Shown: positions 1 through 9,347, counted from the first letter of the stretch. The stretch: DNA of 64,000 nucleotides from an uncultured bacterium (GCA_949296425.1 CASFPN010000031.1:1-64000); one strand, 5' to 3'. Numbers and translations are program-made. Notes: generated by a model not told the origin, from the letters alone.

Positions 1-186
1 CAATCATTAATATATTTGTCCGTCCCTGCGCTCCCGTTTTTTACCCTCTTTGTCAACTATCTTGTTATTATTAATATTTTTGTCCGTCGCTGCGCTCCCG
101 TTTTTTACCCTCTTTGTCAACTATCTTGTTATTATTAATATCTTTGTTCGTCGCTGCGCTCCCGTTCTTACCCTCTTTGTCAATTT
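1..186. repeat. Tandem array A: three ~64-bp units
   Basis: Three near-identical direct repeats with a 64-bp period; the GTCCGTC/GTTCGTC segment recurs at 18, 82 and 146. Each unit contains a CTGCGCTCCCG block followed by TACCCTCTTTGTCAA. Read on the minus strand a unit carries AAAGAGGGT, which resembles a ribosome binding site, so the array may be the leader of a minus-strand gene lying left of the window. Unit length, order of blocks and much of the sequence match the array upstream of lpxA at 24941-25134. The first copy is cut by the window edge. Confidence 0.9.
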
Positions 187-282
187 TTTATTGTAATTCT
201 ATCATATCGGGCGGTTTTTATCAAGAGGTAAATAAAAGTTAATAAATGGGATTTACGGCTTTTTGTATGATAGAATTAATTT

Positions 283-816
283 ATGGACACAGGTATTTTA
301 ACCGTTAAAATAAAACCTATGCAAAAATCTGATATTGATGCCGTTGAATCAATTGAACAGAGGGCTTACGGACAACATCACTGGTCAATGGATTCTTTTA
401 TGAGCGAACTTTCAAATGAGCTTGCAAAATATTTCAGCGCGTTTAATGAAAACGGAGAACTTATTGCCTATGCAGGGTGCTGGCAGATTCTTGAAGAAGC
501 TCATATTACAACTCTTGCTGTTGCCCCGGAATACAGAAGAAAATCTTTGGGGGAAGCTATGCTTATTACACTTTTAAAACAGTGTTATAAAGATATGATT
601 AAATATATTACTCTCGAAGTCAGAGTCAGCAATAAGGCTGCTGTTTCTCTTTATAAAAAATACGGGTTTAAGTCACTGGGTGTTAGAAAAGGTTATTATC
701 AGGACAACAATGAAGATGCTTTAATTATGTGGACAGAAAATATTTTTTACGATAAATTTAAATCGGAATATGAACATAATATCGCTGCTTTGAAGGGGAA
801 AATTAACATTTTATGA
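283..816 (+). CDS. rimI: RimI-like ribosomal-protein N-acetyltransferase
   Basis: GNAT-fold acetyltransferase of 177 residues, most like RimI, which transfers acetyl from acetyl-CoA to the N-terminal alanine of ribosomal protein S18. The acetyl-CoA loop is visible as VAPEYRRKSLGEAML (about residues 80-95), followed by the conserved LEVRVSN.AAVSLYKKYGF segment and a C-terminal GYY motif typical of RimI. Length is slightly above the usual 150 because of a charged tail. No Shine-Dalgarno precedes the ATG; a TATGAT box at 266-271 lies only 11 nt upstream, so a very short leader is likely. Its stop overlaps the next start (ATGA), so it is cotranscribed with bioY. Family assignment is firm, the exact substrate less so. 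Confidence 0.85.
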   Translation: MDTGILTVKIKPMQKSDIDAVESIEQRAYGQHHWSMDSFMSELSNELAKYFSAFNENGELIAYAGCWQILEEAHITTLAVAPEYRRKSLGEAMLITLLKQCYKDMIKYITLEVRVSNKAAVSLYKKYGFKSLGVRKGYYQDNNEDALIMWTENIFYDKFKSEYEHNIAALKGKINIL

Positions 817-1472
817 TAAAAGCTGCAGTACCGAGAATTAAAGTTATAAAAAAACAGATTGAAGGTATCAGATTGACATTTGGAAGTATGTTATTGATTT
901 TATGCTGTACTTTTCTACTGATACTTGCAACTTTTGTACAGCTTGACGTTACTCATTTTACCATTCCCAAAGCAGCTTTTTCCGGAGCTGATTTACAATT
1001 AAATGATTTTATTCACACATATAAACTTATTCCGCAAATCCCTGTGGTGATGTTTGTGGGGGCATTTCTGGGAAGAAAATACGGAATTATGAGTATACTT
1101 ATATATATCCTGCTCGGACTTTTTGTGATTCCTGTTTTTGCACTTGGAGGCGGTCCGAAATACATATTAGAATATGGTTTCGGGTATATTCTTGCTTATA
1201 TTCCGGCTGTGTTTTTTGCAGGGTCAATCCTGAAAAGCGGATTTACTAACCGCAATATGCTGCATGCCGTGTTAGTCGGAGTGTTAACCGTTCATTTAAT
1301 CGGAATCTTGTATATGTTGTTTATTGCCGGATTGAAACATGACGGTGCGTCATTCATGTGGGGATGGTTTTGCGCGCAAAGCGGTGTTAAAATTATTTAT
1401 GATTTTATATTCAGTTTTGCGGCTGTTTTTGCGGCTAAATATGCAAAAATTCTTTTATGGTTTTTTATGTAG
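813..1472 (+). CDS. bioY: BioY-family biotin transporter
   Basis: Integral membrane protein of 219 residues with about six hydrophobic segments, of the BioY family, the substrate-binding S component of ECF-type biotin uptake systems. The QIPVVMFVGAFLGRKYG segment (about residues 73-90) and the later glycine-rich GGGPKYILEYGFGYILAYIPAV stretch are characteristic of BioY. The N terminus carries about 25 extra, mostly basic residues before the first membrane helix. No energy-coupling AT module (EcfA/EcfT) is present nearby, so it would rely on a shared module or act alone. It overlaps rimI by 4 bp (ATGA) and is followed after 12 bp by the amidohydrolase gene. Confidence 0.85.
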   Translation: MIKAAVPRIKVIKKQIEGIRLTFGSMLLILCCTFLLILATFVQLDVTHFTIPKAAFSGADLQLNDFIHTYKLIPQIPVVMFVGAFLGRKYGIMSILIYILLGLFVIPVFALGGGPKYILEYGFGYILAYIPAVFFAGSILKSGFTNRNMLHAVLVGVLTVHLIGILYMLFIAGLKHDGASFMWGWFCAQSGVKIIYDFIFSFAAVFAAKYAKILLWFFM

Positions 1473-1484
1473 AGGAGTTAAAAT

Positions 1485-2567
1485 ATGAAAATTCAATCAG
1501 TTAATTTTTACAACCCGTCTTTTACAAGTGACAGACGGAAATTTGATGTTCAAGGGCATATAGGCTCAACCTATGATGGTTTGTGGAAAAGAGATTCGCA
1601 CTACACCCCGCAAAATCTTATTGATACTGCACAGAATAATAATGTTCAAAAAATTCTTGTCAGCACTCTTTCAGGTTTAAACCCTCAGGGCAGCACCTTT
1701 TATAAATCTGAACAGAACGCTGCTGATGAAATGATTAATCTTAAAGGAAACGGTAAAGTTACATTCTATCCATTACTTTCCTGCCAGCCGGGAATTTCTC
1801 AAAATACGGATACTGCAAAAGCTCTGCTTGAAAAACATAAATTTTACGGCTTGAAATTTCATCCCACAATGACTGAAATGCCTATTGCAGATAATTTTGA
1901 AATTTATTCCGATTATATGACACTTGCACAAAATAAGGGACTACCTTGTGTTTTTCATTCAATAACGGACGGGAAATCAAACCCTGCTCAGATAATTGAA
2001 CTTGCTGAAAAACACCCCAAACTGCCTGTTGTTTTGTATCATGTTGATTTAATGTCTGCTCCAGGACAGATGGCTGAAACTATTGATAATATTTCTTCAT
2101 CAGTTAAAAACGGAAGGTCAAATCTTTTTGTTGATATATCATGGCTTACGGATTTTGACGGAAAAGGTGAAGAAAGCAAAAATACTATTAGGCAGCTTCT
2201 TGAAAAGATAGGAGCCGACAGAATTCTTTTCGGTTCTGACGCCCCCATAGGCGAGATGGGAGATAAGGATAAATACAGACAGTTTACGGATTTTGTTGAG
2301 AATACAGTTAAAGAATTTTATAAAGACAAGCCTGATGAGGCTGAAAATGCTTTGAACAAGATTTTTTACGATAATGCCGAGGAAGTTTTTATTAACAAAA
2401 AATGGTACAATGAGTATTTAAAAAAAGCAAAAAAATTGTCAGGTAAAACAATTGCAATGATCGCTGCAGGAGTTGTTGTTGCTGCTGCAATTATTGCAAA
2501 AATCGTAACTGATAAATCCAAAAAAAATACTGATAACAGACCGTCAAGAATTATGCATAATGCTTAA
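1485..2567 (+). CDS. Amidohydrolase-2-type metal-dependent hydrolase with C-terminal membrane anchor
   Basis: A 360-residue protein preceded by the binding site GAGGAG. The core (about residues 20-300) looks like the amidohydrolase/TIM-barrel superfamily: an early DVQGHIG, then GLKFHPT, CVFHSITDG, VVLYHVD and a late RILFGSDAPIG, the usual positions of metal ligands and the catalytic Asp. The substrate cannot be told. Two features are unusual: the C terminus has a hydrophobic helix (about residues 323-343, AMIAAGVVVAAAIIAKIV) followed by a basic tail, predicting membrane attachment, and the N terminus begins with a short aromatic tag (VNFYNPSFTS) resembling tags on other proteins in this window. 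It is the last gene of the rimI-bioY group and converges on holB. Confidence 0.7.
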   Translation: MKIQSVNFYNPSFTSDRRKFDVQGHIGSTYDGLWKRDSHYTPQNLIDTAQNNNVQKILVSTLSGLNPQGSTFYKSEQNAADEMINLKGNGKVTFYPLLSCQPGISQNTDTAKALLEKHKFYGLKFHPTMTEMPIADNFEIYSDYMTLAQNKGLPCVFHSITDGKSNPAQIIELAEKHPKLPVVLYHVDLMSAPGQMAETIDNISSSVKNGRSNLFVDISWLTDFDGKGEESKNTIRQLLEKIGADRILFGSDAPIGEMGDKDKYRQFTDFVENTVKEFYKDKPDEAENALNKIFYDNAEEVFINKKWYNEYLKKAKKLSGKTIAMIAAGVVVAAAIIAKIVTDKSKKNTDNRPSRIMHNA

Positions 2568-2574
2568 AAAATTT

Positions 2575-3444
2575 TTATAAAATTAATTTGAAGCTTAAAG
2601 TTTCAACTACCGTCTGGATATTCATATTCAGGCGGGCTTCTTTTTTAGCGGTTTCTGTTGATTTTAAATCATTTATCAGTTTTACCTTCAAAGGAAGGTT
2701 GTCAAGGTTTGATTTTAACAATGCTTCTATATAATTCTGCATCTGTGTAAATACAAATTCCGGTTCATATTCTCTTGCAAGTTCCAAAATTTTGTCATTA
2801 AAGTCAAGAACTTCGTTGCGATTAAGTTCCAAATAACCGTCCATCGCCTCTTTTACAATGGAAAAATCTTTATCTTCATCTTTCATTGACGGTACATAAA
2901 AACACTGTGCACGTGAAACAACCGTATTAATCATGTCTGATTTGTCTTTTGTCAGGAAAATAAATGTTGTATTGGATGGCGGTTCTTCAAAAGTTTTTAA
3001 AAGCGCATTTGCCGCATCAGGTTGAAAATTTAATTGATTTAGTCCCTGAACGTTTCCTTCTTTATCTTTGTCGCAAAATATTAAAACTCTGTGATAATCG
3101 GAGGTGACAAGCAGATCACTTTTAATCATTCTTGCCTGATCAATAGAAATAACTGTTTTAGATGTATCATTAGAGGGCTTATTATCTACTTTGGAAATTG
3201 TCATAACGGCAGGATGGTTATTTTCTCTTATCCACCGGCAATTAAGGCATTGACAGTTTTCTGTATGATTTTCGCTGCAGTTAAGCATCCTTGCAATTTC
3301 AAGTGCCAGATCATACTGCGCCTTAATATCAGAACCGTAAAACAAAATACTGTGCGAAATTTTTTTACTATGTTTATTTATTCCGCTGTTAAAATATTTC
3401 ATTAAAAAAGGATATTGTTCTTTTATTGTTAACCCTTCAGCCAT
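2575..3444 (-). CDS. holB: DNA polymerase III delta-prime subunit
   Basis: A 289-residue AAA+ clamp-loader subunit. The four-Cys zinc-binding cluster (NCSENHTENCQCLNC, about residues 55-70), the LLKTFEEPP motif and the VSRAQC motif (sensor 1/SRC region) identify HolB. As usual for delta-prime, the Walker A position (LFYGSDIKAQ) lacks the GKT needed for ATP hydrolysis. It lies 32 bp downstream of holA on the same strand, so the two structural clamp-loader subunits are probably made together. It acts in the replisome, helping load the beta clamp. The C terminus is shorter than in Escherichia coli. Confidence 0.9.
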   Translation of the reverse strand: MAEGLTIKEQYPFLMKYFNSGINKHSKKISHSILFYGSDIKAQYDLALEIARMLNCSENHTENCQCLNCRWIRENNHPAVMTISKVDNKPSNDTSKTVISIDQARMIKSDLLVTSDYHRVLIFCDKDKEGNVQGLNQLNFQPDAANALLKTFEEPPSNTTFIFLTKDKSDMINTVVSRAQCFYVPSMKDEDKDFSIVKEAMDGYLELNRNEVLDFNDKILELAREYEPEFVFTQMQNYIEALLKSNLDNLPLKVKLINDLKSTETAKKEARLNMNIQTVVETLSFKLIL

Positions 3445-3476
3445 TAAACCTTTAAACCTTTCAAGTCCTTAATTTT

Positions 3477-4433
3477 TCAACGAAACAACGCATTTTCTAC
3501 CTCTTTTTCAACATCAAGCGCAAGTCCTGATTTGATTCTGTATTCAGCATCCGTTAAATTCTCTTTTAATTTTACCAGTTCTTTTAAGTTGTTTTTTTTG
3601 AGTTTTTGCAAGGTCAATTTTACTACATACTCATGCATTCCGGTGAGTTTTGCAAGTTCAAACGGTGTGCTGTTATGAGCTTTTGCTTTTAAAATTATCC
3701 AGCGTCTGAGCATTGTCTGTAATGTTGACAGAATTTCAAGCGGATATCTTGTATCAAGAAGTTTTCTGTATTCCAGAAGCGCTTTGTCTTTTTCATTTTC
3801 CATCAGAAAGTCAGAGAATGCGAATAAATCTTCATTGGAAATACAAATCTCTTTTACCATATCTTCAGTGACTGTATCGCTTGGATATGCAAAAAGTTTA
3901 AGCTTATTAAGTTCTGAATCAATCTGCCTGAGATTGTTGCCGATTTGGGAAATAATAGCGGTAAGGGCATTTTTTCCAAATTTTATTCCTTTTGTTTTCC
4001 CTTGTTTGACAATCCAGCTTTCCAGCTCGGCAGTTTTGTAGGTCGGAATCAAGTTACATTCAACTGCGTTGTATTTTTTCAAAAGCTTAAAGAATTTTTT
4101 ACGGCTGTCTAATTTTTTCCCCTCGTTTCTCGGAAGCTGCGCAACAAAAACTATGTCAAGGTTTTCATTATTCCCTTCAAGAGCGGATTCTATTTCTTTA
4201 ATTTCTTTGTCTTCAAAGGTTTTTGAAAAGTAGTCAAGGCAATTGATTATTATCAGCATTTTGCCGAACATCATCGGCTGTGAACGAAGAATTGAAATCA
4301 AATCAGGAAACTTAGGGTTGTTATATATTTTGAAAGACATTTCAAGAAAATTTTTATCGAGCCCTTTTTTGAGTTTTTCGATTTCCTGTTCAATATTAAA
4401 ATCTTCTTCGCCGTAAAAAAAATATACTGACAT
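3477..4433 (-). CDS. holA: DNA polymerase III delta subunit
   Basis: A 318-residue protein with the layout of HolA: an N-terminal domain beginning VYFFYGEEDFNIEQEI, a middle part with the DIVFVAQLPRNEGKKLDSRKK segment (about residues 94-115), and a helical C-terminal collar domain. The delta subunit opens the sliding clamp during loading. It is immediately upstream of holB on the minus strand, 32 bp apart, which supports both assignments. The ATG at 4433 gives the expected start with the conserved YFFYGEE directly after it. Sequence divergence from model organisms is high but the fold-typical N terminus is clear. Confidence 0.88.
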   Translation of the reverse strand: MSVYFFYGEEDFNIEQEIEKLKKGLDKNFLEMSFKIYNNPKFPDLISILRSQPMMFGKMLIIINCLDYFSKTFEDKEIKEIESALEGNNENLDIVFVAQLPRNEGKKLDSRKKFFKLLKKYNAVECNLIPTYKTAELESWIVKQGKTKGIKFGKNALTAIISQIGNNLRQIDSELNKLKLFAYPSDTVTEDMVKEICISNEDLFAFSDFLMENEKDKALLEYRKLLDTRYPLEILSTLQTMLRRWIILKAKAHNSTPFELAKLTGMHEYVVKLTLQKLKKNNLKELVKLKENLTDAEYRIKSGLALDVEKEVENALFR

Positions 4434-4504
4434 ATAATTTATCTTTTATTTTTATCCTTTTGAACTTATTAGATGGTTGATAAAAATAAAAAATTTCTCC
4501 TTAT

Positions 4505-5458
4505 TTAGCTTTCAATCAATAAACTTGCACCTATAACGCCTGCAGTATTCCCGAGTTGAGCCGGAACAACTTCAACAGCCGAGCCTGCGACTTTCATTGC
4601 ACGTTTATATAGCGCTTCTTTTAAAGGGCTTAAGAGTAAATCACCTGCATCAGCAACCCCGCCGCCTACAATAATTCTTTCAGGGTTAAGAAGATTTACA
4701 ACACTTGCCATACCTATTCCGATATATTCACCCATAATTGCAAAGATTCTTTGGGCAACGGGATCGCCGGCTTTAGCTGCTTCGCATACAATATATGGGG
4801 TAATTATACCGCCTTCAGCCATTTCACGGAATTTGGCGGATTTTCCGCCTTTGATATAATCGTTTGCCATAGCTACAATTGAAGGACCGGAGGCAAATGC
4901 TTCCAAACACCCTGTATCACCGCAGCCGCATATCGGGCCGTCTTTCATTTGGAGTTTAATGTGTCCGATTTCGCCTGCAGCATTTGAAGCGCCTCTTACA
5001 AGTTTGCCGTTTATAATTAATCCGGAGCCTATACCTGTGCCGACCGTAATACAAATAAGGTTTTCACATCCTTTGCCTGCCCCGTAATTAAGTTCTCCGA
5101 GAGCTGCACATCTGACATCGTTGTCAACACGTGTCGGGATATTAAATTCGTCTTCAATCAATTTTGCAATCGGTACTTCAACCCATCCCGGAATATTAGG
5201 GGCGTTTCTGACAACTCCTGCCTTGTAATCTACCTGTCCGGGGAAACCGAAACCGATACCTTCAATATCTTTTGTGGTTAATTTAGTTTCTGTCATTAAG
5301 TCATGGATAGCCTGTTTTATATTGTTAACAGTGTATTCATAACCCATTTCCGCACGTGTCGGAACCGAGTTTGAATAAATTATATTTCCTCTGTCGTCTA
5401 CCAGAGCAATTTTAACGTTTGTTCCGCCTACATCTATACCAATTCTATTCTTTCCCAT
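4505..5458 (-). CDS. glk: ROK-family glucokinase
   Basis: A 317-residue sugar kinase of the ROK family. The phosphate-binding GIDVGGTNVKIALVD is at residues 7-21, the catalytic Asp sits in RVDNDVRCAALGE, and the ROK zinc cluster CGCGDTGCLEAFASG is intact (about residues 177-191). The GTGIGSG and GGGVADAGD glycine loops are present. Glucokinase phosphorylates glucose with ATP for entry into glycolysis. The gene is divergent from the PPi-dependent phosphofructokinase, 123 bp apart, so the two share an upstream region and probably act in the same pathway. The 5' end has AGGGAGAAAAAA before the ATG. Other ROK substrates cannot be excluded. Confidence 0.88.
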   Translation of the reverse strand: MGKNRIGIDVGGTNVKIALVDDRGNIIYSNSVPTRAEMGYEYTVNNIKQAIHDLMTETKLTTKDIEGIGFGFPGQVDYKAGVVRNAPNIPGWVEVPIAKLIEDEFNIPTRVDNDVRCAALGELNYGAGKGCENLICITVGTGIGSGLIINGKLVRGASNAAGEIGHIKLQMKDGPICGCGDTGCLEAFASGPSIVAMANDYIKGGKSAKFREMAEGGIITPYIVCEAAKAGDPVAQRIFAIMGEYIGIGMASVVNLLNPERIIVGGGVADAGDLLLSPLKEALYKRAMKVAGSAVEVVPAQLGNTAGVIGASLLIES

Positions 5459-5581
5459 TTTTTTCTCCCTTTATCTGAATATAATTATTATATTACAAAC
5501 AAGATGATTTTTATGTAAAAATATCTTTTTTATTGTAGAATATTATTGTAAATAGTATTACTCAAGAAAAGGAAGAGAAAT

Positions 5582-7264
5582 ATGGAAAAACTTTCACCGT
5601 TGCAAATCGAAAGATTAAAGTACCAGCCAAAACTTCCGTCAAGCCTTGCTAACGGAATTAACAATCTTGAAATGGCTGAAGGTTCCGCAACTCAATCAGT
5701 CAGAGATCAGGAACAAATCCAAAATTTATTCAAAAATACATACGGCAAACCCGTTGTAACTTTTAAAACAACTTCTTCTTCAAAAACATCAGAAGTAAAA
5801 AATGTAGGCGTAATCCTTTCGGGCGGTCAGGCTCCCGGAGGCCACAACGTAATTGCAGGTTTGTATGATGCTTTGAAACAGGCAAACCCTTCAAACAGAC
5901 TTTACGGCTTTTTAGGCGGCCCATCTGGTATTATTGACGGAAAATATGTTGAATTTGATGACAAATTTATCAACGCTTACAGAAATACCGGCGGGTTTGA
6001 TATTATAGGCTCCGGAAGAACAAAGCTTGAAACTGAAGAACAGTTCCAAAAATCATGGGAAGTTTGTAAAAAATTAAATATTTCCGCTGTTGTAATAATT
6101 GGCGGGGACGATTCTAATACCAATGCAGCTCTTTTAGCAGAGTGGTTTGTTAAAAATAATGCAGGTATTCAGGTTATCGGCTGCCCGAAAACTATTGACG
6201 GCGATTTGAAAAACGACCAGATTGAAATTTCTTTCGGTTTTGATACAGCTACAAAAACATACGCAGAACTTATCGGAAACATTGAACGTGATGCAAATTC
6301 CGCTAAAAAATACTGGCACTTTATCAAAATTATGGGAAGAAGTGCTTCTCACGTAGCACTGGAAGCTGCTTTACAGACTCAGCCGAACATAACTTTGATT
6401 TCAGAAGAAGTTGAAGAAAAGAAAATGTCTTTAGAAAGCATAATTAGCTATATGTGCGATATTATTGTTAAACGTGCCGATATGGGGAAAAATTTTGGTA
6501 TTGTAATCGTTCCTGAAGGTTTAATCGAATTTATTCCTGAAATGAAATCTATGATTGCAAACCTTAACGATATTATGGCATCACTTGAAAATGATCCGGA
6601 TTTTGTTAATGCAACTACAATTCGTGACAAATTCGACATTGTTGAAAACAGGCTTGAGCCTGCAAATGCAAAAGTTTACAACTCGCTGCCGGCATTAATT
6701 AAAGGCCAATTATTAGCTGACCGCGATCCGCATGGCAATGTTCAGGTTTCTAAAATTGAAACTGAAAAATTGTTAATCGAAATGATTTCAACAAGACTTG
6801 ATGAATTAAAATCTCAAGGAGATTATATCGGCAAATTCAATGCACAATCACATTTCTTCGGTTATGAAGGCAGATGTGCATTCCCGTCAAATTTTGATGC
6901 TGATTACTGCTACTCATTGGGCTTTAATGCTTTTGCATTGATAAGCTTTGGTTTAACAGGATATTTATCATCAGTAAGAAACCTGACAGAACCTGCTGAC
7001 AGATGGATTGCAGGCGGTGTGCCTTTAACAATGATGATGAACATGGAAAAGCGTCACGGCGAAATGAAACCTGTTATCCAAAAAGCACTTGTAAAACTTG
7101 ACGGACCTGTGTTCAAACAGCTTGAACAAAACAGAGAAGACTGGGCGTTAAATGACAGATATTTATTCCCGGGTGCTATCCAGTACTTTGGCCCGTCTTG
7201 TGTATGCGATGTAACAACTTGTACTCTGCAGCTTGAAAAATCAAAAGAACTCGCAAGTGTATAA
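5582..7264 (+). CDS. pfp: Pyrophosphate--fructose-6-phosphate 1-phosphotransferase, long type
   Basis: A 560-residue phosphofructokinase of the long, plant-beta-like PPi class; ATP enzymes are about 320 residues. Visible motifs are [11 protein letters not shown] (about residues 81-91), [15 protein letters not shown] (the second Asp marks PPi specificity), [10 protein letters not shown] (the Lys also marks PPi use) and [11 protein letters not shown]. It interconverts fructose 6-phosphate and fructose 1,6-bisphosphate with pyrophosphate and is reversible, saving ATP in fermenters. The start has a strong binding site, GGAAGAGAAAT. It is divergent from glucokinase and ends in a clear terminator at 7283-7310, so it is probably transcribed alone. 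Confidence 0.93.
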   Translation: MEKLSPLQIERLKYQPKLPSSLANGINNLEMAEGSATQSVRDQEQIQNLFKNTYGKPVVTFKTTSSSKTSEVKNVGVILSGGQAPGGHNVIAGLYDALKQANPSNRLYGFLGGPSGIIDGKYVEFDDKFINAYRNTGGFDIIGSGRTKLETEEQFQKSWEVCKKLNISAVVIIGGDDSNTNAALLAEWFVKNNAGIQVIGCPKTIDGDLKNDQIEISFGFDTATKTYAELIGNIERDANSAKKYWHFIKIMGRSASHVALEAALQTQPNITLISEEVEEKKMSLESIISYMCDIIVKRADMGKNFGIVIVPEGLIEFIPEMKSMIANLNDIMASLENDPDFVNATTIRDKFDIVENRLEPANAKVYNSLPALIKGQLLADRDPHGNVQVSKIETEKLLIEMISTRLDELKSQGDYIGKFNAQSHFFGYEGRCAFPSNFDADYCYSLGFNAFALISFGLTGYLSSVRNLTEPADRWIAGGVPLTMMMNMEKRHGEMKPVIQKALVKLDGPVFKQLEQNREDWALNDRYLFPGAIQYFGPSCVCDVTTCTLQLEKSKELASV

Positions 7265-7282
7265 GTTATAAACTTTAGTTAA

Positions 7283-7310
7283 AAAACCGGTCAAGATTGA
7301 CCGGTTTTTT
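7283..7310 (+). terminator. Rho-independent terminator of pfp
   Basis: An eight-base-pair GC-containing stem (CCGGTCAA/TTGACCGG) with a two-base loop, followed directly by TTTTTT, 22 bp after the pfp stop. Confidence 0.9.
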
Positions 7311-7326
7311 ATTTTAATTAATATAA

Positions 7327-7355
7327 TTGCCATTGAATATTGAACTAAATATAAT
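7327..7355 (+). promoter_or_regulatory. Sigma-70-type promoter, predicted leaderless transcript
   Basis: TTGCCA at 7327-7332, a 17-bp spacer and a perfect TATAAT at 7350-7355. The kinase ATG begins at 7362, seven bases after the -10 box, exactly where transcription should start. No Shine-Dalgarno is present, consistent with a leaderless mRNA. Confidence 0.7.
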
Positions 7356-7361
7356 ATAAGT

Positions 7362-9020
7362 ATGAGGAAGTTTGATTTTTTCAGACAGTTTAGGGATGCT
7401 GTTTTAATTTTGAACAAAAAACAGGAGGTTGTGTACAGAAACCACACATTTAAAAGGTGGTTTAAAGATTTTGCAAATCTGAAAAAATTTTCACACAATA
7501 CAGGTTTTGACATCTGTCCGCTGGATCTGGAAAATATAGAAGTTTATTCTCCTATTAATCATGCCGTAAATTCCAAAGAAAATTTTTTCGCGAGAATTTC
7601 TTACCAGTCAGAACTTAACCGGATTTTTTACTATGATTTGCAGGCAGTTAAAAGAGGGAATTACACTATAATATTTTTTACTGATGTAAGTGCACAGAAT
7701 AAACTTAATGATATTTATAAGGAAAATGAAAAGTTAAAGGAAAAAAATAAAAAACTCCTTGATGAGAATGAAGACCTCCAAAAAATTAAACAAAAGGCAC
7801 AGAGTCAAGCTATCCGAATTGCCCTCATAAACAAGGTTTCAAACTCAATCCGAGAAAGTATTGATATCTCACAAATTCTTTATTCGGCACTGAAAGAACT
7901 TGCAATAATGTTCAGTGCTTATAAAGCTTATTACGCAAAAGCAGAAGAAAATTTTTTTGTAATAGAAGAAATATATGGACAGAAAAAAAATAGATCATTA
8001 AAAGAAATAATTTTTGATAAAAAGACAACGGAAACTATTGCGGCAAAAGAGATTGCCGTGTCTAATACTTTAACAGAATATATAAATGCAAAACCATTTA
8101 AGCAGCCTGTTTTGCGAATTGTGATTCCGGTCTACCATTTGCAAAACCTTATGGGAGTCATAGTTTTACTCAGCTATCAAAAGCGCGAGTTAACAGAAGA
8201 AATTGAAATTCTTGAAGCAATATCATCCCAATTGTCTAACGCAATTGCACGTGCACAGCTTTATCAAAAAAATGTTCAAACTGTAAAAGAACTTCAAAAT
8301 GCTTTGAAGGAATTGAAAGAAACTCAAATACAGCTTATAAATTCTGAAAAAATGGCGTCACTTGGGCAGCTTGTAGCAGGTGTTGCACATGAAATTAATA
8401 CACCTGCAGCTTCGATAAAATCAAACAATGCTATTGCCGCAAAGCTTCTTCCATCAATAGAAGACGCTGAATTAAAAGAGATGCTGATTGATTTGAATAA
8501 TATTGATAAAGAAGCTGTAAACCGTATAAGCAGCATTGTAACTTCCCTGAAAAAATTTGTTCGTCTTGATGAAGCCGAGCTTCAGGAAGCTGATATAAAT
8601 AAAGAACTGGATTTGACTCTGAAGCTTATCAGACATGAAACAAAAAACAGAATAAAAATAGTAAAAAATTACGGTGAAATCCCCGCTGTTAAATGTTTTC
8701 CAAATATGCTTAACCAGGTGTTTACAAATATTTTAATCAATGCATGTCAGGCAATAAAAGGAGAAGGTACTATTACCATAACAACAGGATACAAGGATAA
8801 AAACCTTATTGTAAGGATAAAAGATACGGGCTGTGGAATACCGCTAAATCAGCTTGACAAGATATTTACAGCCGGATTTACTACAAAATGTTCGGGAGTC
8901 GGAACAGGACTCGGACTTGCAATTTGTTCAAAGATTATAGAAAAGCATAAAGGGAAAATTACTGTTAACAGTGAGGTTGGCAAGGGCAGCGAGTTTATTA
9001 TTACCCTCTGTGGTGAGTAA
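7362..9020 (+). CDS. Sensor histidine kinase (PAS-like, GAF, HisKA, HATPase)
   Basis: A 552-residue soluble histidine kinase with no membrane helix, so it should sense a cytoplasmic signal. Order: a PAS-like N terminus (1-115), a charged coiled coil (about 120-150), a GAF-like domain (about 155-305), a second coiled coil, then HisKA with the phosphorylated His343 in GQLVAGVAHEINTPA and an HATPase domain with N box (NILINACQAI), G1 (DTGCGIP) and G2 (GVGTGLGLAI). The H-box type is that of kinases acting with CheY-like or NtrC-like receivers. No response regulator gene is adjacent, so the partner lies outside this window. Translation probably begins without a leader, from the promoter at 7327-7355. 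Confidence 0.88.
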   Translation: MRKFDFFRQFRDAVLILNKKQEVVYRNHTFKRWFKDFANLKKFSHNTGFDICPLDLENIEVYSPINHAVNSKENFFARISYQSELNRIFYYDLQAVKRGNYTIIFFTDVSAQNKLNDIYKENEKLKEKNKKLLDENEDLQKIKQKAQSQAIRIALINKVSNSIRESIDISQILYSALKELAIMFSAYKAYYAKAEENFFVIEEIYGQKKNRSLKEIIFDKKTTETIAAKEIAVSNTLTEYINAKPFKQPVLRIVIPVYHLQNLMGVIVLLSYQKRELTEEIEILEAISSQLSNAIARAQLYQKNVQTVKELQNALKELKETQIQLINSEKMASLGQLVAGVAHEINTPAASIKSNNAIAAKLLPSIEDAELKEMLIDLNNIDKEAVNRISSIVTSLKKFVRLDEAELQEADINKELDLTLKLIRHETKNRIKIVKNYGEIPAVKCFPNMLNQVFTNILINACQAIKGEGTITITTGYKDKNLIVRIKDTGCGIPLNQLDKIFTAGFTTKCSGVGTGLGLAICSKIIEKHKGKITVNSEVGKGSEFIITLCGE

Positions 9021-9347
9021 TAATTATTAAGAAATATTACAAATTTGATTAATATATAATTGAAAGACACTTTTTATTAATAAAACAATCAACATGTTTT
9101 TTTCTATTTCTTATCTTTAACTGGCGGAAGATTGGAAAGTATGTTATAGTATTAATATAAAGTGTTAGTTTTACCCTTAAAATTATTTAAACGCATAACT
9201 GCACTTCTCTTAAGTAAAAAGACAATCATTTAAAAGTATATGTTAACAAAAATTAATATAAGTAAGTAAAAAAGGCAATATTTTATTCACAAAATTTTTA
9301 ATATATAAGTGTAGTGTAATTTAATATTGTGCGTCGGAGGAAAGCGA
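9021..9347. other. Intergenic region, 327 bp, AT-rich
   Basis: No convincing gene or RNA. It contains the 19-base string GTTAACAAAAATTAATATA at 9242-9260, which is repeated exactly at 55911-55929 upstream of an XRE regulator. The binding site CGGAGGAAAG for the next gene lies at its end. Confidence 0.5.

Noticed and set aside
1-186. Possible CRISPR array at the window edge
   Set aside because: Whole 64-bp units repeat; no spacer-like variable segments.
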